A stretch of 28,248 nt of DNA from a bacterium (GTDB taxonomy: Bacteria > UBP14 > UBA6098 > JAFGQG01), in contig JAFGGQ010000072.1 of assembly GCA_016930435.1 (NCBI GenBank), forward strand, positions 1 to 28,248, written 5' to 3'. A program made the position numbers and the translations under genes. A model generated the notes under the pieces. That model was not told where the DNA came from. It worked only from the letters and a program-made list of their open reading frames with translations, and did not search any database. Positions 8,781 to 17,948 of this stretch are shown here, one piece after another; within the stretch, counting starts at the first letter, position 1, and each line of letters starts with the position of its first letter.

Positions 8781-9353
8781 GTGACCCTCTCTCCTCTGGA
8801 AATAAGAAAACAAATTTTTAAGAACAGTATGTTCGGTTATAATAAGAACGAGGTTGATCTGTTCAAGGAAAGCGTTGAAGAAACGGTGAATGAGTTACTT
8901 ATCGAAAATGAGAAGCTGAATTCCAAAATCAAGGAACTTCAATCCCGGATCACCAATCTTGAGAACCAGGCTTCGGGCATTCAGGAGGCAATCGAACTTG
9001 CTAATAAAGAGGGTGAGCGGATAAAGGAAGCGGCTACTCAGCAGGCTGAATCTATGATCCGAAAGGCGCAGCAAATGATCGAAAATACGGAGAGTGAACT
9101 GGATCATAAGCTCAATTACAAAAAAGAGGAGCTTTACGGATTACAAACCTTTAAGGATAATTTCAAGCAAAAGCTGTTGTACCTTTTTGAGGAACAGAGA
9201 AAGCTGATAGAGCGATTCGAGCAGGAACACCATTCACGGAAGGTAAAGGAACTTCTTTCCGGAATGAAAGAAGAGGAGATCGTGGAGAATCCTTTGCCTA
9301 TATTCACCGTATTGAAAAATTCCAAGCATCTTCGGAATCGTCTTATCTTTTAG
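8781..9353 (+). CDS. divIVA: DivIVA-domain coiled-coil protein
   Basis: The start is GTG at 8781, set by SD GGAGG (8771-8775) with a 5-base spacer. The product is 190 residues. Residues 1-32 (TLSPLEIRKQIFKNSMFGYNK) match the DivIVA N-terminal lipid-binding domain. The two membrane-inserting positions (Phe17-Arg18 in B. subtilis DivIVA) are Met17-Phe18 here. About 32-160 is a long Glu/Lys-rich coiled coil for oligomerisation. DivIVA proteins sense negative membrane curvature at poles and septa and recruit partners; a Gram-negative homologue may serve as a polar or division scaffold. It is the first gene of the five-gene operon, and the next ORF begins 14 bases downstream. Confidence 0.88.
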   Translation: MTLSPLEIRKQIFKNSMFGYNKNEVDLFKESVEETVNELLIENEKLNSKIKELQSRITNLENQASGIQEAIELANKEGERIKEAATQQAESMIRKAQQMIENTESELDHKLNYKKEELYGLQTFKDNFKQKLLYLFEEQRKLIERFEQEHHSRKVKELLSGMKEEEIVENPLPIFTVLKNSKHLRNRLIF

Positions 9354-9367
9354 GACAGGCTTAAAGG

Positions 9368-10195
9368 ATGAGATATTCAGCAATCAAAAAATGTTCCGAG
9401 CACCTGTTAGCTCAAATACCTTTTGACCGGAATAGTTTATCTTTGGGCTCAGTAGGCGGCTGGGAAACCCATTTACCATTAACAAAACTGGAGAAAGTCC
9501 ACTCAGTCCTTTTCGATGAAATCCCCGGAATATCACTTAAAGCTGACTATCCGATTAAAGGAGGGTTTGATTTTTATTCTATAGATGATAATATTATCGT
9601 TCATCATCCCCGGTCTTTTTTCTATTATCAGGGTTACTCCATGGAGGATTTGGCTCTCCCTATACGCTTACTAAAATTTATGGGGCTCAAGCGCTTGATC
9701 ATCTCAGAGGAATGCGGTTTAATTTCCCCACATTCGCGGCCCGGTGAAATTTTGCTGGTCAAAGACCATATAAATCTGTTAGGGGATAATCCATTGATCG
9801 GGCCCAATGAGAATTCAATCGGGTCGCGTTTCCCAAACATGGCCGGCATATATTCTGAATCGCTTTGCGCAATTGCCCTTTCCATTGCCCATGAAAATAA
9901 TGTTAGCATTCGGGAAGTAGTTATCAGTCCGGTTGTTGGGCCACATTTAGTCACCCCCGCACAGCAGCTTTTCTTAAAAAATATCCGGGCAGAAGGCTGG
10001 TGCTTTTCTCTCGTCCCGGAGGCTATTGCCGCAGCACATGCCGAATTCTCAATTGTTGCTACCGGGGTAAATTGTCAACCGGGTAGCAACTCCTCAGCAT
10101 CTGCCCAATCCCGCCTGGAAAATCCAATCGATTATAACAACTTTTATATCGAACTGATTAAAGCTTTATCATCAGGAGTTACCGATGAAAACTAA
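9368..10195 (+). CDS. Divergent trimeric purine nucleoside phosphorylase (PNP) homologue, probably altered active site
   Basis: The product is 275 residues, the normal trimeric PNP length. The signature block DHINLLGDNPLIGPN (133-147) followed by RFPNMAG is almost identical to bacterial PunA, and GYSMEDLALPIR (89-100) also aligns. However, residues needed for phosphorolysis (human numbering) differ. The Arg84 and His86 positions of the GR.H.YEG motif become Ser83 and Phe85; the TNAAGG loop is SEECGL (113-118); the base-binding Glu201 (YET) is Val195 in GPHLVTP; Met219 becomes Phe213. Ser33 (here Ser28) and Asn243 (here Asn235) appear kept. It may be a pseudoenzyme, or may act on a different ligand. 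A poor SD precedes the ATG. It overlaps the sHsp gene by 11 bases, so the two are translationally coupled. Confidence 0.82.
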   Translation: MRYSAIKKCSEHLLAQIPFDRNSLSLGSVGGWETHLPLTKLEKVHSVLFDEIPGISLKADYPIKGGFDFYSIDDNIIVHHPRSFFYYQGYSMEDLALPIRLLKFMGLKRLIISEECGLISPHSRPGEILLVKDHINLLGDNPLIGPNENSIGSRFPNMAGIYSESLCAIALSIAHENNVSIREVVISPVVGPHLVTPAQQLFLKNIRAEGWCFSLVPEAIAAAHAEFSIVATGVNCQPGSNSSASAQSRLENPIDYNNFYIELIKALSSGVTDEN

Positions 10196-10622
10196 AGTAT
10201 TCTTTAATGATTTCAACTCAATAGAGAGCGAGCTATATAGGCTATACTCACAGTTCTCACAGGCAAGGTATTCATCCCTATTATCCCGCTTAAATATCTG
10301 GCACCCTCCTATCGATGTCTATGAAATGGAGAAGGTGATGGTCATTAAGATGGAAATTGCCGGGCTTAAGGATGAAGACCTTAGCATTCAGGCGAATGGT
10401 AAATACCTTACTATTCAGGGTATCAGGGAAGAACATATTCCACCTGCATGCCCAACTTACCATAATATGGAATTGAACTTCGGACCCTTTGAAAGGAATA
10501 TCCTTTTGCCCGACAGGTTTTGTGAAAACGAAATCAAAGCCACCTATAAGAACGGATTCTTATTGATCACCATTAGTATCACTGAATCCAAGTCAGAAGC
10601 ACTAACCATTGATATTGATTAA
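10185..10622 (+). CDS. Small heat-shock protein, Hsp20/alpha-crystallin family
   Basis: The product is 145 residues. The alpha-crystallin domain spans about 40-133, starting PPIDVYEMEKVMVIKMEIAG and ending with the conserved A.Y.NGFLLI strand (119-128); a short C-terminal tail follows without a clear I-x-I motif (ends ALTIDID). These ATP-independent holdases bind unfolding cytoplasmic proteins. The SD AGGAG (10174-10178) lies inside the PNP gene with a 6-base spacer, and the start overlaps that gene's end by 11 bases. Lon follows after 12 bases, a sensible pairing of holdase and protease. No heat-shock operator is evident right upstream, so control probably comes from the operon promoter or an unseen site. 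Confidence 0.93.
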   Translation: MKTKVFFNDFNSIESELYRLYSQFSQARYSSLLSRLNIWHPPIDVYEMEKVMVIKMEIAGLKDEDLSIQANGKYLTIQGIREEHIPPACPTYHNMELNFGPFERNILLPDRFCENEIKATYKNGFLLITISITESKSEALTIDID

Positions 10623-10634
10623 ATAACGGAGACA

Positions 10635-12974
10635 ATGATGTTTAATAAAAATGAAATTGATACGATTACGGTTCCCATTTTACCCCTTAAACGGGTAGTT
10701 CCATTTCCAGGGGTACTGTTACCTATAACTGCTTATAATGAAAACAGCATTAAAATGATCGATGAGGCATTAGCCAGGGACAAGACACTGGGATTATTTA
10801 CCATCAAGGATTTAGGCAAGGAGGAAACCTTCGATAACCTCTATCCTGTCGGGACAATCGGAGGGATACTTAAACTCCTGCGTTTTCCTGATAATTCAGT
10901 TCGCCTTATCTGCCAGGGCAAAGAACGAATACGAATAATCGAGCAGGTTCAGAACGAGGGGCATTTAATAGCGAGGGTTGAGATACTGCAGGAGGTCTCG
11001 GAAAAGAACCAGAAGCAGGAAGCTTTGGTAAGGACTTTGATGGAGCAGTTCAAAAAGGTTTCCGCAATGGCCTCTTATTTACCTGAAGATATTCAGATTG
11101 CTGCTCTTAACACCAATGAACCTGGTCAGTTAGCGGACATAATCGGGTTCAATCTTAACCTTCCGATCCATGAAAAATACTATTTATTAAAGGAGCTTGA
11201 TGTTAACCGCCGATTGGAACAACTCAATATGCTTCTGAACAAGGAATTAAACATATTGGAGCTTACCGACAAGATTCAAAAGAGGGCTGTATCCCGTTTG
11301 CAGAAAACGCAGCGTGAGTATCTTCTTCGCGAGCAGATGAAGGTAATCCAGGAGGAGCTGGGTGATCAGGATGAGCAGAGCAAGGAGGCAAGTTTAATCC
11401 GGGAAAAGATAGAGAATGCGGGTATGAGTGATGAAGCCCGTGAGGCCGCTGAGAAGGAAGTTGACCGTCTCTCCAAGATGAATCCGGCGGCTGCTGAATA
11501 CACTGTATCCCGAACCTATTTGGACTGGTTAACATCTCTGCCCTGGAGTATTTCTACCGAGGATAATCTGGACCTTAAAAGGGCTCAGCTCATATTGGAT
11601 GAAGATCATTATGATTTGGAGAAGATCAAGGAGCGGATCATCGAATACCTTGCGGTTCAGAAGTTAAAAAAGGATACCAAGGGACCCATTTTATGCTTTG
11701 TCGGTCCCCCGGGCGTTGGCAAGACTTCGCTGGGAAAGTCCATTGCCCGGACGATGGACCGCAAATTTCACCGTATCTCTCTTGGCGGTATGAAGGACGA
11801 GGCCGAGATCAGGGGGCATCGGAGGACTTACGTTGGTGCACTGCCCGGTCGGATCATCCAGGGTCTGAAAAAGGTAAATTCCCGAAATCCTGTATTCATG
11901 CTTGATGAGATCGACAAGATAGGCCAGGATTTCCGTGGCGATCCCGCCTCCGCACTGCTGGAAGTGTTGGACCCCGAACAAAATCATACCTTTGCCGATC
12001 ACTATTTGGATGTGAATTTTGACCTCTCCAGGGTAATGTTCATCGCTACTGCCAACTATGTCGATCCCATTCCCAGGGTACTTCTGGACCGAATGGAGGT
12101 CATTCAACTACCCGGTTATACCGATCTGGAGAAACTCCAGATAGCGTCAAATTTTCTGATTCCCCGTGTGCTTGAAGCCCATGGATTAGAACCTTTCAAT
12201 TGTACCTTTACCGATGAAGCCATCAAGACCATAATTAATTCCTATACCCGGGAATCAGGAGTCCGGACACTTGAACGGCAACTGGCCACCTGCTGCCGTA
12301 AGATCGCCCGTAAGATTGCCGAAAGCGATCAACTTAGCGGAGAATACACTATAACTCCGAAGGACCTTTCCGCCTACCTCGGTCCACCCCGGATATTCCG
12401 GGAAAATGCTACCGAGGAATTACAACCTGGGGTTGCATTAGGGCTGGCATGGACCGAAACCGGAGGGGATGTTCTTTTCATTGAAGCCACCAAAATGCCT
12501 GGCACCAAGCAATTGGTACTCACAGGGCACCTGGGCGAGGTAATGAAGGAATCCGCTGAAACAGCGTTATCATATATCCGTTCCAAGGCCAGTGATTTCC
12601 ATATTGAAGATGATTTTAACAAGACCGATATACATATACACGTACCAGCCGGTGCCATCCCCAAGGACGGACCATCTGCCGGGATCACTATCGCTACCGC
12701 TTTGGTATCACTGCTTACAAACAAACCCCTGAAGAAGGGCCTGGCAATGACCGGTGAGATTACGCTGCGGGGAGAGGTAATGCCAATCGGGGGACTAAAG
12801 GCTAAGGCGCTTGCTGCCCATCGCGCCGGAATCCACACCGTCATCATCCCCCGTGAAAATGAAAAGGACCTCGAAGAGATTCCCGAGGAGATACTGAGTA
12901 CGGTAAAGTTCATATTCGTTCAGAAGATCGATGAAATTCTGAAAATCGCACTAAACCATAGCAAGAAAGGTTAG
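10635..12974 (+). CDS. lon: ATP-dependent Lon protease (LonA type)
   Basis: The product is 779 residues, full length. The N-terminal substrate-binding domain begins LPLKRVVPFPGVLLP (16-30) and runs to about 200, then a coiled coil to about 300. The AAA+ module has Walker A GPPGVGKT (357-364), Walker B VFMLDEID (420-427) and a sensor-2 region SGVRTLER. The C-terminal protease domain holds the Ser681-Lys724 dyad (DGPSAG and GGLKAKALAA). It degrades misfolded and regulatory proteins in the cytoplasm. Two ATGs are adjacent (10635 and 10638); the SD GGAG (10628-10631) is better spaced for the second, so the true start may be 10638. It lies 12 bases after the sHsp gene and 6 before the M14 gene. 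All key residues are intact. Confidence 0.97.
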   Translation: MMFNKNEIDTITVPILPLKRVVPFPGVLLPITAYNENSIKMIDEALARDKTLGLFTIKDLGKEETFDNLYPVGTIGGILKLLRFPDNSVRLICQGKERIRIIEQVQNEGHLIARVEILQEVSEKNQKQEALVRTLMEQFKKVSAMASYLPEDIQIAALNTNEPGQLADIIGFNLNLPIHEKYYLLKELDVNRRLEQLNMLLNKELNILELTDKIQKRAVSRLQKTQREYLLREQMKVIQEELGDQDEQSKEASLIREKIENAGMSDEAREAAEKEVDRLSKMNPAAAEYTVSRTYLDWLTSLPWSISTEDNLDLKRAQLILDEDHYDLEKIKERIIEYLAVQKLKKDTKGPILCFVGPPGVGKTSLGKSIARTMDRKFHRISLGGMKDEAEIRGHRRTYVGALPGRIIQGLKKVNSRNPVFMLDEIDKIGQDFRGDPASALLEVLDPEQNHTFADHYLDVNFDLSRVMFIATANYVDPIPRVLLDRMEVIQLPGYTDLEKLQIASNFLIPRVLEAHGLEPFNCTFTDEAIKTIINSYTRESGVRTLERQLATCCRKIARKIAESDQLSGEYTITPKDLSAYLGPPRIFRENATEELQPGVALGLAWTETGGDVLFIEATKMPGTKQLVLTGHLGEVMKESAETALSYIRSKASDFHIEDDFNKTDIHIHVPAGAIPKDGPSAGITIATALVSLLTNKPLKKGLAMTGEITLRGEVMPIGGLKAKALAAHRAGIHTVIIPRENEKDLEEIPEEILSTVKFIFVQKIDEILKIALNHSKKG

Positions 12975-12980
12975 TATATC

Positions 12981-15371
12981 ATGCGCATTTACTTGGTATT
13001 ATTAAGCTGTTTCCTGATTGCATTCCTCAGCGGCTATAGTATTGCCGGGCAATACCAATTGATCAGGGTACCCTGGCAGGAGCAGCTGCAGCAGAGCTTG
13101 ACAGCCGAAGGATGGGATATCACCTTGCGCAGGCCCGGAGCATATTTCCATGCCTTGTGCACAAATGACCAGTTGTCAATGTTACAGGCTCAGGGAGTGT
13201 TTTATACTATTATTCAGGAGGATTTGGTGGGCTTCTATCAAAGCAGGCTAAATGCACCCCGGGATATTGGGGGTTATCATACCTTCTCCGAAACCATGGA
13301 GTTTATGGATTCCCTGCACCTGCTCTATCCCCATATAGTCGCCGAACGCGAGAGCATCGGGATCACCTGGGAGGGGAATATTATCTGGGCCCAGAAAATA
13401 TCCGATAATCCATCTCTGGACGAAGATGAACCCGAGGTGCTATATGATGCCTTGATCCATGCCCGGGAAGCCATCTCCCACGAACAACTGATATATTTCA
13501 TGCGTTATCTCTGCCAGTATTACGGCTCGGACGATCTGATCACTTATTTAGTCAATAACCGGGAATTATGGTTCATACCTGTCTTTAATCCTGATGGTTT
13601 TTTATATAATGAGAACCACTGGCCTGCCGGCGGCGGGATATGGCGCAAGAACCGGCGCAATAACGGTGACGGTACATTCGGAGTGGATCTGAACCGTAAC
13701 TTTGGGTATATGTGGGGTTACGATGATATCGGGTCCAGCCCCAGTACAAGCGATCAAACTTACCGTGGACCCAGCCCCTTCTCCGAACCCGAAACACAAT
13801 ATTACCGGGACTTCGTGAATGACCATCAATTCATCCTAAGCTTCCATTACCATAGCTATCAGGGCCTGTATCTCTTCCCCTGGGGGTATGACTATCTGCT
13901 GGCAGACGATTATGAGCTGTTCATGGAATATGGAATCGAATTTACCCGGTTCAACTCCTACATCCCCGCACCTGCAACAGATCTCTATCCCGCCAACGGA
14001 ACGACCATTGACTGGATGTACGGCGACACCTCCGGCCATCATAAGACATTTGCCTATATCATCGAGGTAGGCGGCGAAGACGACGGATTCTGGCCACCCG
14101 AAGACAGGATAGTGGAGCTCTGTGAAGCAACCCTGTGGGGGAATATTAAAATGGCTGAATTCGCCGGGATCTTCTTTAAAATGATAGGACATCAATTCAT
14201 CGATTACTCCGGGAATAATAACGGATTCCCCGACCAGGCCGAGCAGATCATCCTCTCCATTACTGCACGGAATGCAGGTTTCCAACCCGGTCACGGATTT
14301 TACATCACACTCGATTCAGCATCCTTTGGAATTAGCATATTAAGCGATTCATCGTGGATCGGGTCTATTCCTAAACACTCCAATTTCACTGATTACAGCG
14401 CCAGCATTGTCTTCGAGATCAGCGAGGAGGTAGCCAGCGGATCGGAAATTAACCTTTACCTTACTTTACACGATACCAGCGGTTACTACAAAAAGGAGAT
14501 TATTGTTTTTAATGCAGGCACGCCGATAATACTGTTCTTTAATGATTTTAACGTCTCAGATTCCGGCTTGACCAGTATCGAAGGGCCCGACTGGGAATGG
14601 GGAATTCCATACCGGGGACCGGAGAATGCTTATTCACCTGATAAATGCTGGGGAACCAAACTCAGTGACAACTATTCCAATTCCTCACATTCCATTCTCC
14701 AAACCGAATGGCTCCATATCCCCGCTGATTATTCCTATGTAAATCTGAGCTTTTGGCATTGGTATTATTTCGAAGCCAGTGGTACCATATTCTACGATGG
14801 GGGAAATCTTCAGTTCAGAACGGCTGGAAGCCCGGCCTTCGAACTGCTTCATCCTGAAAATGGTTACGATGGACTTATATTCGAACACAATTCATACCTG
14901 GCTGATGATTCCGGATTTGGAAGTATTTCCGGTGAATGGATCCGGGAGTCCTTCGATCTCACCCCCTACATCGGAGATAGCCTTCTGGTAAGATTCATCC
15001 TGGGAACAGACCCTTATGTATCAAAACCAGGCTGGTATATCGATGACCTGAAGATCATTGGTTATACCACTCCGGAGGTCAACAATGAGGAAAATAAGCT
15101 GTTCTTGCCCTCACATATTGAGATGAACAGTTACCCCAATCCTTTTAATAGCTACCTTACAATAACCATCAACGGTGAACCCGGTATATGTTATCAAATT
15201 ACCTGCCTGGATATCAGCGGCCGTCAAAAAACCTTGATCAAAGAGGGTTTTCTGAAAAAGCAAGTTGAAACGATATTATGGACACCGGAATCCCTCTCTA
15301 CGGGGCTCTATTTTATCAGTTTAAAAAGCCCTACCGCAACTACGGTCCAAAAAGTCCTTTACCTCAGATAA
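12981..15371 (+). CDS. Secreted M14 zinc carboxypeptidase with T9SS-type A sorting domain
   Basis: The product is 796 residues. Residues 1-23 are a signal peptide. The M14 domain spans about 95-385: zinc ligands H160-x-x-E163 (IHARE), third ligand His291 (HSYQGLYLFPWGY), the substrate loop VDLNRNFGYMW (235-245) and the catalytic Glu362 (IIEVGG). About 517-697 is a MAM/jelly-roll-like module (WEWGIPYRGPE to GWYIDDLKI) that also occurs in the C25 peptidase of this window. Residues 712-796 are a C-terminal sorting domain (SYPNPFN, DISGRQK, LSTGLYFI). It should remove C-terminal residues from peptides outside the cell or at the cell surface. It sits 6 bases after lon, an unusual neighbour for an exported enzyme, and has SD AAAGG (12966-12970). 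Confidence 0.93.
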   Translation: MRIYLVLLSCFLIAFLSGYSIAGQYQLIRVPWQEQLQQSLTAEGWDITLRRPGAYFHALCTNDQLSMLQAQGVFYTIIQEDLVGFYQSRLNAPRDIGGYHTFSETMEFMDSLHLLYPHIVAERESIGITWEGNIIWAQKISDNPSLDEDEPEVLYDALIHAREAISHEQLIYFMRYLCQYYGSDDLITYLVNNRELWFIPVFNPDGFLYNENHWPAGGGIWRKNRRNNGDGTFGVDLNRNFGYMWGYDDIGSSPSTSDQTYRGPSPFSEPETQYYRDFVNDHQFILSFHYHSYQGLYLFPWGYDYLLADDYELFMEYGIEFTRFNSYIPAPATDLYPANGTTIDWMYGDTSGHHKTFAYIIEVGGEDDGFWPPEDRIVELCEATLWGNIKMAEFAGIFFKMIGHQFIDYSGNNNGFPDQAEQIILSITARNAGFQPGHGFYITLDSASFGISILSDSSWIGSIPKHSNFTDYSASIVFEISEEVASGSEINLYLTLHDTSGYYKKEIIVFNAGTPIILFFNDFNVSDSGLTSIEGPDWEWGIPYRGPENAYSPDKCWGTKLSDNYSNSSHSILQTEWLHIPADYSYVNLSFWHWYYFEASGTIFYDGGNLQFRTAGSPAFELLHPENGYDGLIFEHNSYLADDSGFGSISGEWIRESFDLTPYIGDSLLVRFILGTDPYVSKPGWYIDDLKIIGYTTPEVNNEENKLFLPSHIEMNSYPNPFNSYLTITINGEPGICYQITCLDISGRQKTLIKEGFLKKQVETILWTPESLSTGLYFISLKSPTATTVQKVLYLR

Positions 15372-15548
15372 TCCCGTAAAATGCAGTTGATAATGTTGAA
15401 TATAAGTTATATATTTGATGAACATGTATTTATGAGTATCCACGAATTGTACAAATAAATGCAAATTTAATTCCGAAGTTTATATTCTAATATTCTGTTC
15501 TTCGATATTTCAGGCATTGTAGTGAATTTCAACTGCATTAAACGGGAT
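15371..15548. repeat. 178-base imperfect palindrome between convergent genes
   Basis: The 20-base arm 15371-15390 (ATCCCGTAAAATGCAGTTGA) is the inverse complement of 15529-15548 with 18 of 20 matches. Inside, GAATATAA (15398-15405) can pair with TTATATTC (15480-15487), and ATTTAT with ATAAAT around the centre. The left arm begins on the last base of the M14 stop codon. A small hairpin CGGGA-tag-TCCCG (15543-15555) competes with the right arm. It may be a MITE-like element or a bidirectional terminator. No ORF lies inside. Confidence 0.5.
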
Positions 15549-15653
15549 AGTCCCGACCAGAAATCAACTTTCGTCAAGTAACGATAGCTTTCTTATGTAT
15601 ATTGGATAAAACGGTGTATTTGTAAAGCTCGCCAAATTAGGGTTTTGAAAAGG

Positions 15654-15977
15654 TCATTCCTTATGGTCTTTATCAATGCTGTCTTCTGTATAGATCTTAT
15701 TTAATCGCCTATTTAAAGTGGTAAATCTAATTATCCCAACTGCCATCAATACAACACTGGTAAGAAGTGAAAGGTATCCTAACCATCTAATGTTGGCAAA
15801 ACCCTTTAATTGCATAAAAGCGATCCCACCCAAAACCAGATATAGCGAAGCCCTGATATATGACAAAAGAGTTCGCTCATTGGCTAACTGAGTTCGTTCG
15901 AGAGCCAAATAATCCCTTAGGATAATGCATTCTTTATTCTTGAATATCGGGGTATTATTAAAAATATACTTTATCAT
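15654..15977 (-). CDS. DUF202 (YidH-type) small membrane protein
   Basis: The product is 107 residues. Residues 24-42 show the DUF202 signature (LALERTQLANERTLLSYIR), which resembles the family's ERT-LAW-RT motif. Two transmembrane segments follow at about 44-58 and 66-85, then a charged tail (DSIDKDHKE). The family's function is unknown; its members are inner-membrane proteins. No SD is seen before the ATG, and no alternative start is available before the conserved motif. It stands alone, convergent with the M14 gene, in AT-rich DNA. Confidence 0.82.
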   Translation of the reverse strand: MIKYIFNNTPIFKNKECIILRDYLALERTQLANERTLLSYIRASLYLVLGGIAFMQLKGFANIRWLGYLSLLTSVVLMAVGIIRFTTLNRRLNKIYTEDSIDKDHKE

Positions 15978-16262
15978 TTCTAAATGGGCATCTTGTTGTT
16001 ATTTTTTTTATCTCCTATATTGAATTACTTAGCAATCAGAGATTTTACCTGTAATAATTTCAACGTGCAGATCCGGTGGGCTCTAACCTGTCTTCAGCGT
16101 TAACTATAAAAATACAATAGCGAGAGTAAGATACGAACTTGTAGATAAAAAAGCAAGCATTTATAAAAAAACAATGAAAATTTTAATAGTGAAAAGACAA
16201 AGCAGAATTCAGGTCTAAGCGTTTTACTATAGTTAATTAATGTTATTATATTTACTTAAATA

Positions 16263-17630
16263 CTATACTATTAATTGTGCCATAAACTCTTGTGCGGATA
16301 TGTTTTCACAACTAAATATCATATTTTTGACCTGATTCTGTTTATCGCTTCCCAGCAGTTTTTCCGACAATGCCTTAAATTTATTATCAAGGTCTTCAAT
16401 CGTCATAGGTTCTCTGGAGTCACCTTTCGGAAATTCCAAATATACTTTATATTCTTTATTGTTTTTTGTGCGGATAATAACTTGCGAAGGTTGTTTTTCG
16501 GGGAACATTTTCTCAAATTCAACACTTGGTTCCCCCTTTATCCTAAATATAATGTCTTTTAATAAAGGATCGAACAATTTTTCCTTATCAAAACTCTGGG
16601 TGGTTATTTTTCTGTCAATAATTGCCCTTGCGACGCAATAAGGAAGGCTGTGGTCTGCAGTTTCGCGGGAATTTATTTCATATTTATTTTTATCAAACAA
16701 GATATCAACAGCTTTTGCGATAGCGGTAATTTTCACTTCTTCAACATCTTCGGGTTTAATATCATTTTCGATTACAGCCTTTAAAGTTGCCGTGATATGT
16801 GTATGCGTTAAGGCTTCTGAGGGGAAGGCTTTCATTCCGCATTCCAATATTTGAAAATTTTCACCCAATCCACCGGTCAGTTCATTTATATCCCATTCGG
16901 GTCCGAATACGTCCATCAATCCTTCTTTTCCTTCAAAAACCGCTTCGGTTCCGGTATATCCTTTTTGGGCCATTAAAGCAGCCAATACTCCGGATTGAAC
17001 GGCCATTGGATCAACAGTATTCTTCATCATCGTTAATTTACCTGCTGTGGGGCAGCCAATTGTATAATTATGAGAGGCGCTAATCCCAATGGCATTTACC
17101 ATTTCATCTTCGGAAAGCCCCAGTAATTTACCAGCAACGAGGGGGGATACAAATTGGGTTAATGTAGCGTGATGCCATTTTCTTTCGCGAACACCGGGAA
17201 CCGCAAATTTACACAACCTCATCTCAAATTCATAGGCTAAAACAATTGCTGTAATAACATCTTTCATACTGGCATGTGCCAGTTCTCCGACTGCTAATGC
17301 CGCAGGAATTAAATCGGAGGGGTGAGACGGGTCTTCTTTCCAGTAAATATCATTGAAATCCAGGGATCTTATCATCAGTGAATTAACAAGGCTAACGTTC
17401 ACGGCTGGCAACCTGTCGCCATAACCGATAATGGTAGCTTCAGGCGCCCCTTTAACTTTCTTATATATATTATAAAGAATATTCACATCTTTAGTGTGAT
17501 AACCGCCATAAGCACAACCAATAGAATCATATAAAAACCTTTTAACCTCATCAACAACATCATCGGGCAAGTCTTCATATTTAAGGTTTACTGCAAATTC
17601 CGTGATCCTTCTTGAAATTGTTTTTTCCAT
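16263..17630 (-). CDS. MmgE/PrpD-family protein (2-methylcitrate dehydratase-like)
   Basis: The product is 455 residues, the usual length. Family motifs are present: RSLDFNDIYWKEDPSHPSDLIPAA around 88-111 (Asp91, Asp94, His103), NYTIGCPTAGKLTMMKN, the KAFPSEALTHTHI segment, and ETADHSLPYCVARAI. Known members dehydrate 2-methylcitrate in propionate breakdown or decarboxylate cis-aconitate; many others are uncharacterised. No prpB, prpC or acnD neighbour is present, so the methylcitrate role is not supported by context. The SD AAAGGA lies just before the ATG. The DNA is clearly AT-richer than the surface-protein genes (18 G+C in the 60 bases 16261-16320, against 32 in 26881-26940), which fits acquisition from another source or a different codon bias. 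Confidence 0.9.
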   Translation of the reverse strand: MEKTISRRITEFAVNLKYEDLPDDVVDEVKRFLYDSIGCAYGGYHTKDVNILYNIYKKVKGAPEATIIGYGDRLPAVNVSLVNSLMIRSLDFNDIYWKEDPSHPSDLIPAALAVGELAHASMKDVITAIVLAYEFEMRLCKFAVPGVRERKWHHATLTQFVSPLVAGKLLGLSEDEMVNAIGISASHNYTIGCPTAGKLTMMKNTVDPMAVQSGVLAALMAQKGYTGTEAVFEGKEGLMDVFGPEWDINELTGGLGENFQILECGMKAFPSEALTHTHITATLKAVIENDIKPEDVEEVKITAIAKAVDILFDKNKYEINSRETADHSLPYCVARAIIDRKITTQSFDKEKLFDPLLKDIIFRIKGEPSVEFEKMFPEKQPSQVIIRTKNNKEYKVYLEFPKGDSREPMTIEDLDNKFKALSEKLLGSDKQNQVKNMIFSCENISAQEFMAQLIV

Positions 17631-17948
17631 AATTCCTTTTAACTCCCTTCAAAAAAACCAATTAGGTTGATAATCAGTCATTTATCTGACGTAAAAATGC
17701 AGTCATGATTTGGTCAAACCTGCTGACTTTGGCATCGACATTTAAAAGTAGTAATTCCAATATTTTATTTAAAGTAATGTGCTTCAGGCTTCACACCTTG
17801 ACCTAATATTTGAAGGACCCTGAGCGTGAACCAGTTTTTTGGAAATTATTCAGCTCTTCGATGGGAATATATCTTATAATATTGCATCAGCATACCAGGC
17901 ATTAACCGTGATGTTTTGCTGTATATTCCAGACGGCTCAAGCAGGGCG
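17631..17948. other. Intergenic stretch without recognised features
   Basis: This 318-base stretch lies between the MmgE/PrpD gene start and the hairpin after the PorV-OmpA gene. Short ORFs only; no RNA gene or convincing promoter is seen. It presumably holds the promoter of the MmgE/PrpD gene. A TTGACC lies on the minus strand near 17712, but no good -10 sits at the right spacing. Confidence 0.4.

Noticed and set aside
8771-10999. Shared 11-mer GGAGGTCTCGG before the DivIVA gene and within lon
   Set aside because: One copy is an SD and the other is coding for QEVSE; no wider similarity, so probably coincidence.
12374-12913. 179-codon minus-strand ORF inside lon
   Set aside because: It lies wholly opposite the conserved Lon protease domain; it is a shadow of the real frame.
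15984-16103. 39-codon plus-strand ORF (MGILLLFFLSPILNY...) with a hydrophobic start
   Set aside because: It has no SD, lies in AT-rich DNA where such ORFs arise by chance, and has no recognisable motif.
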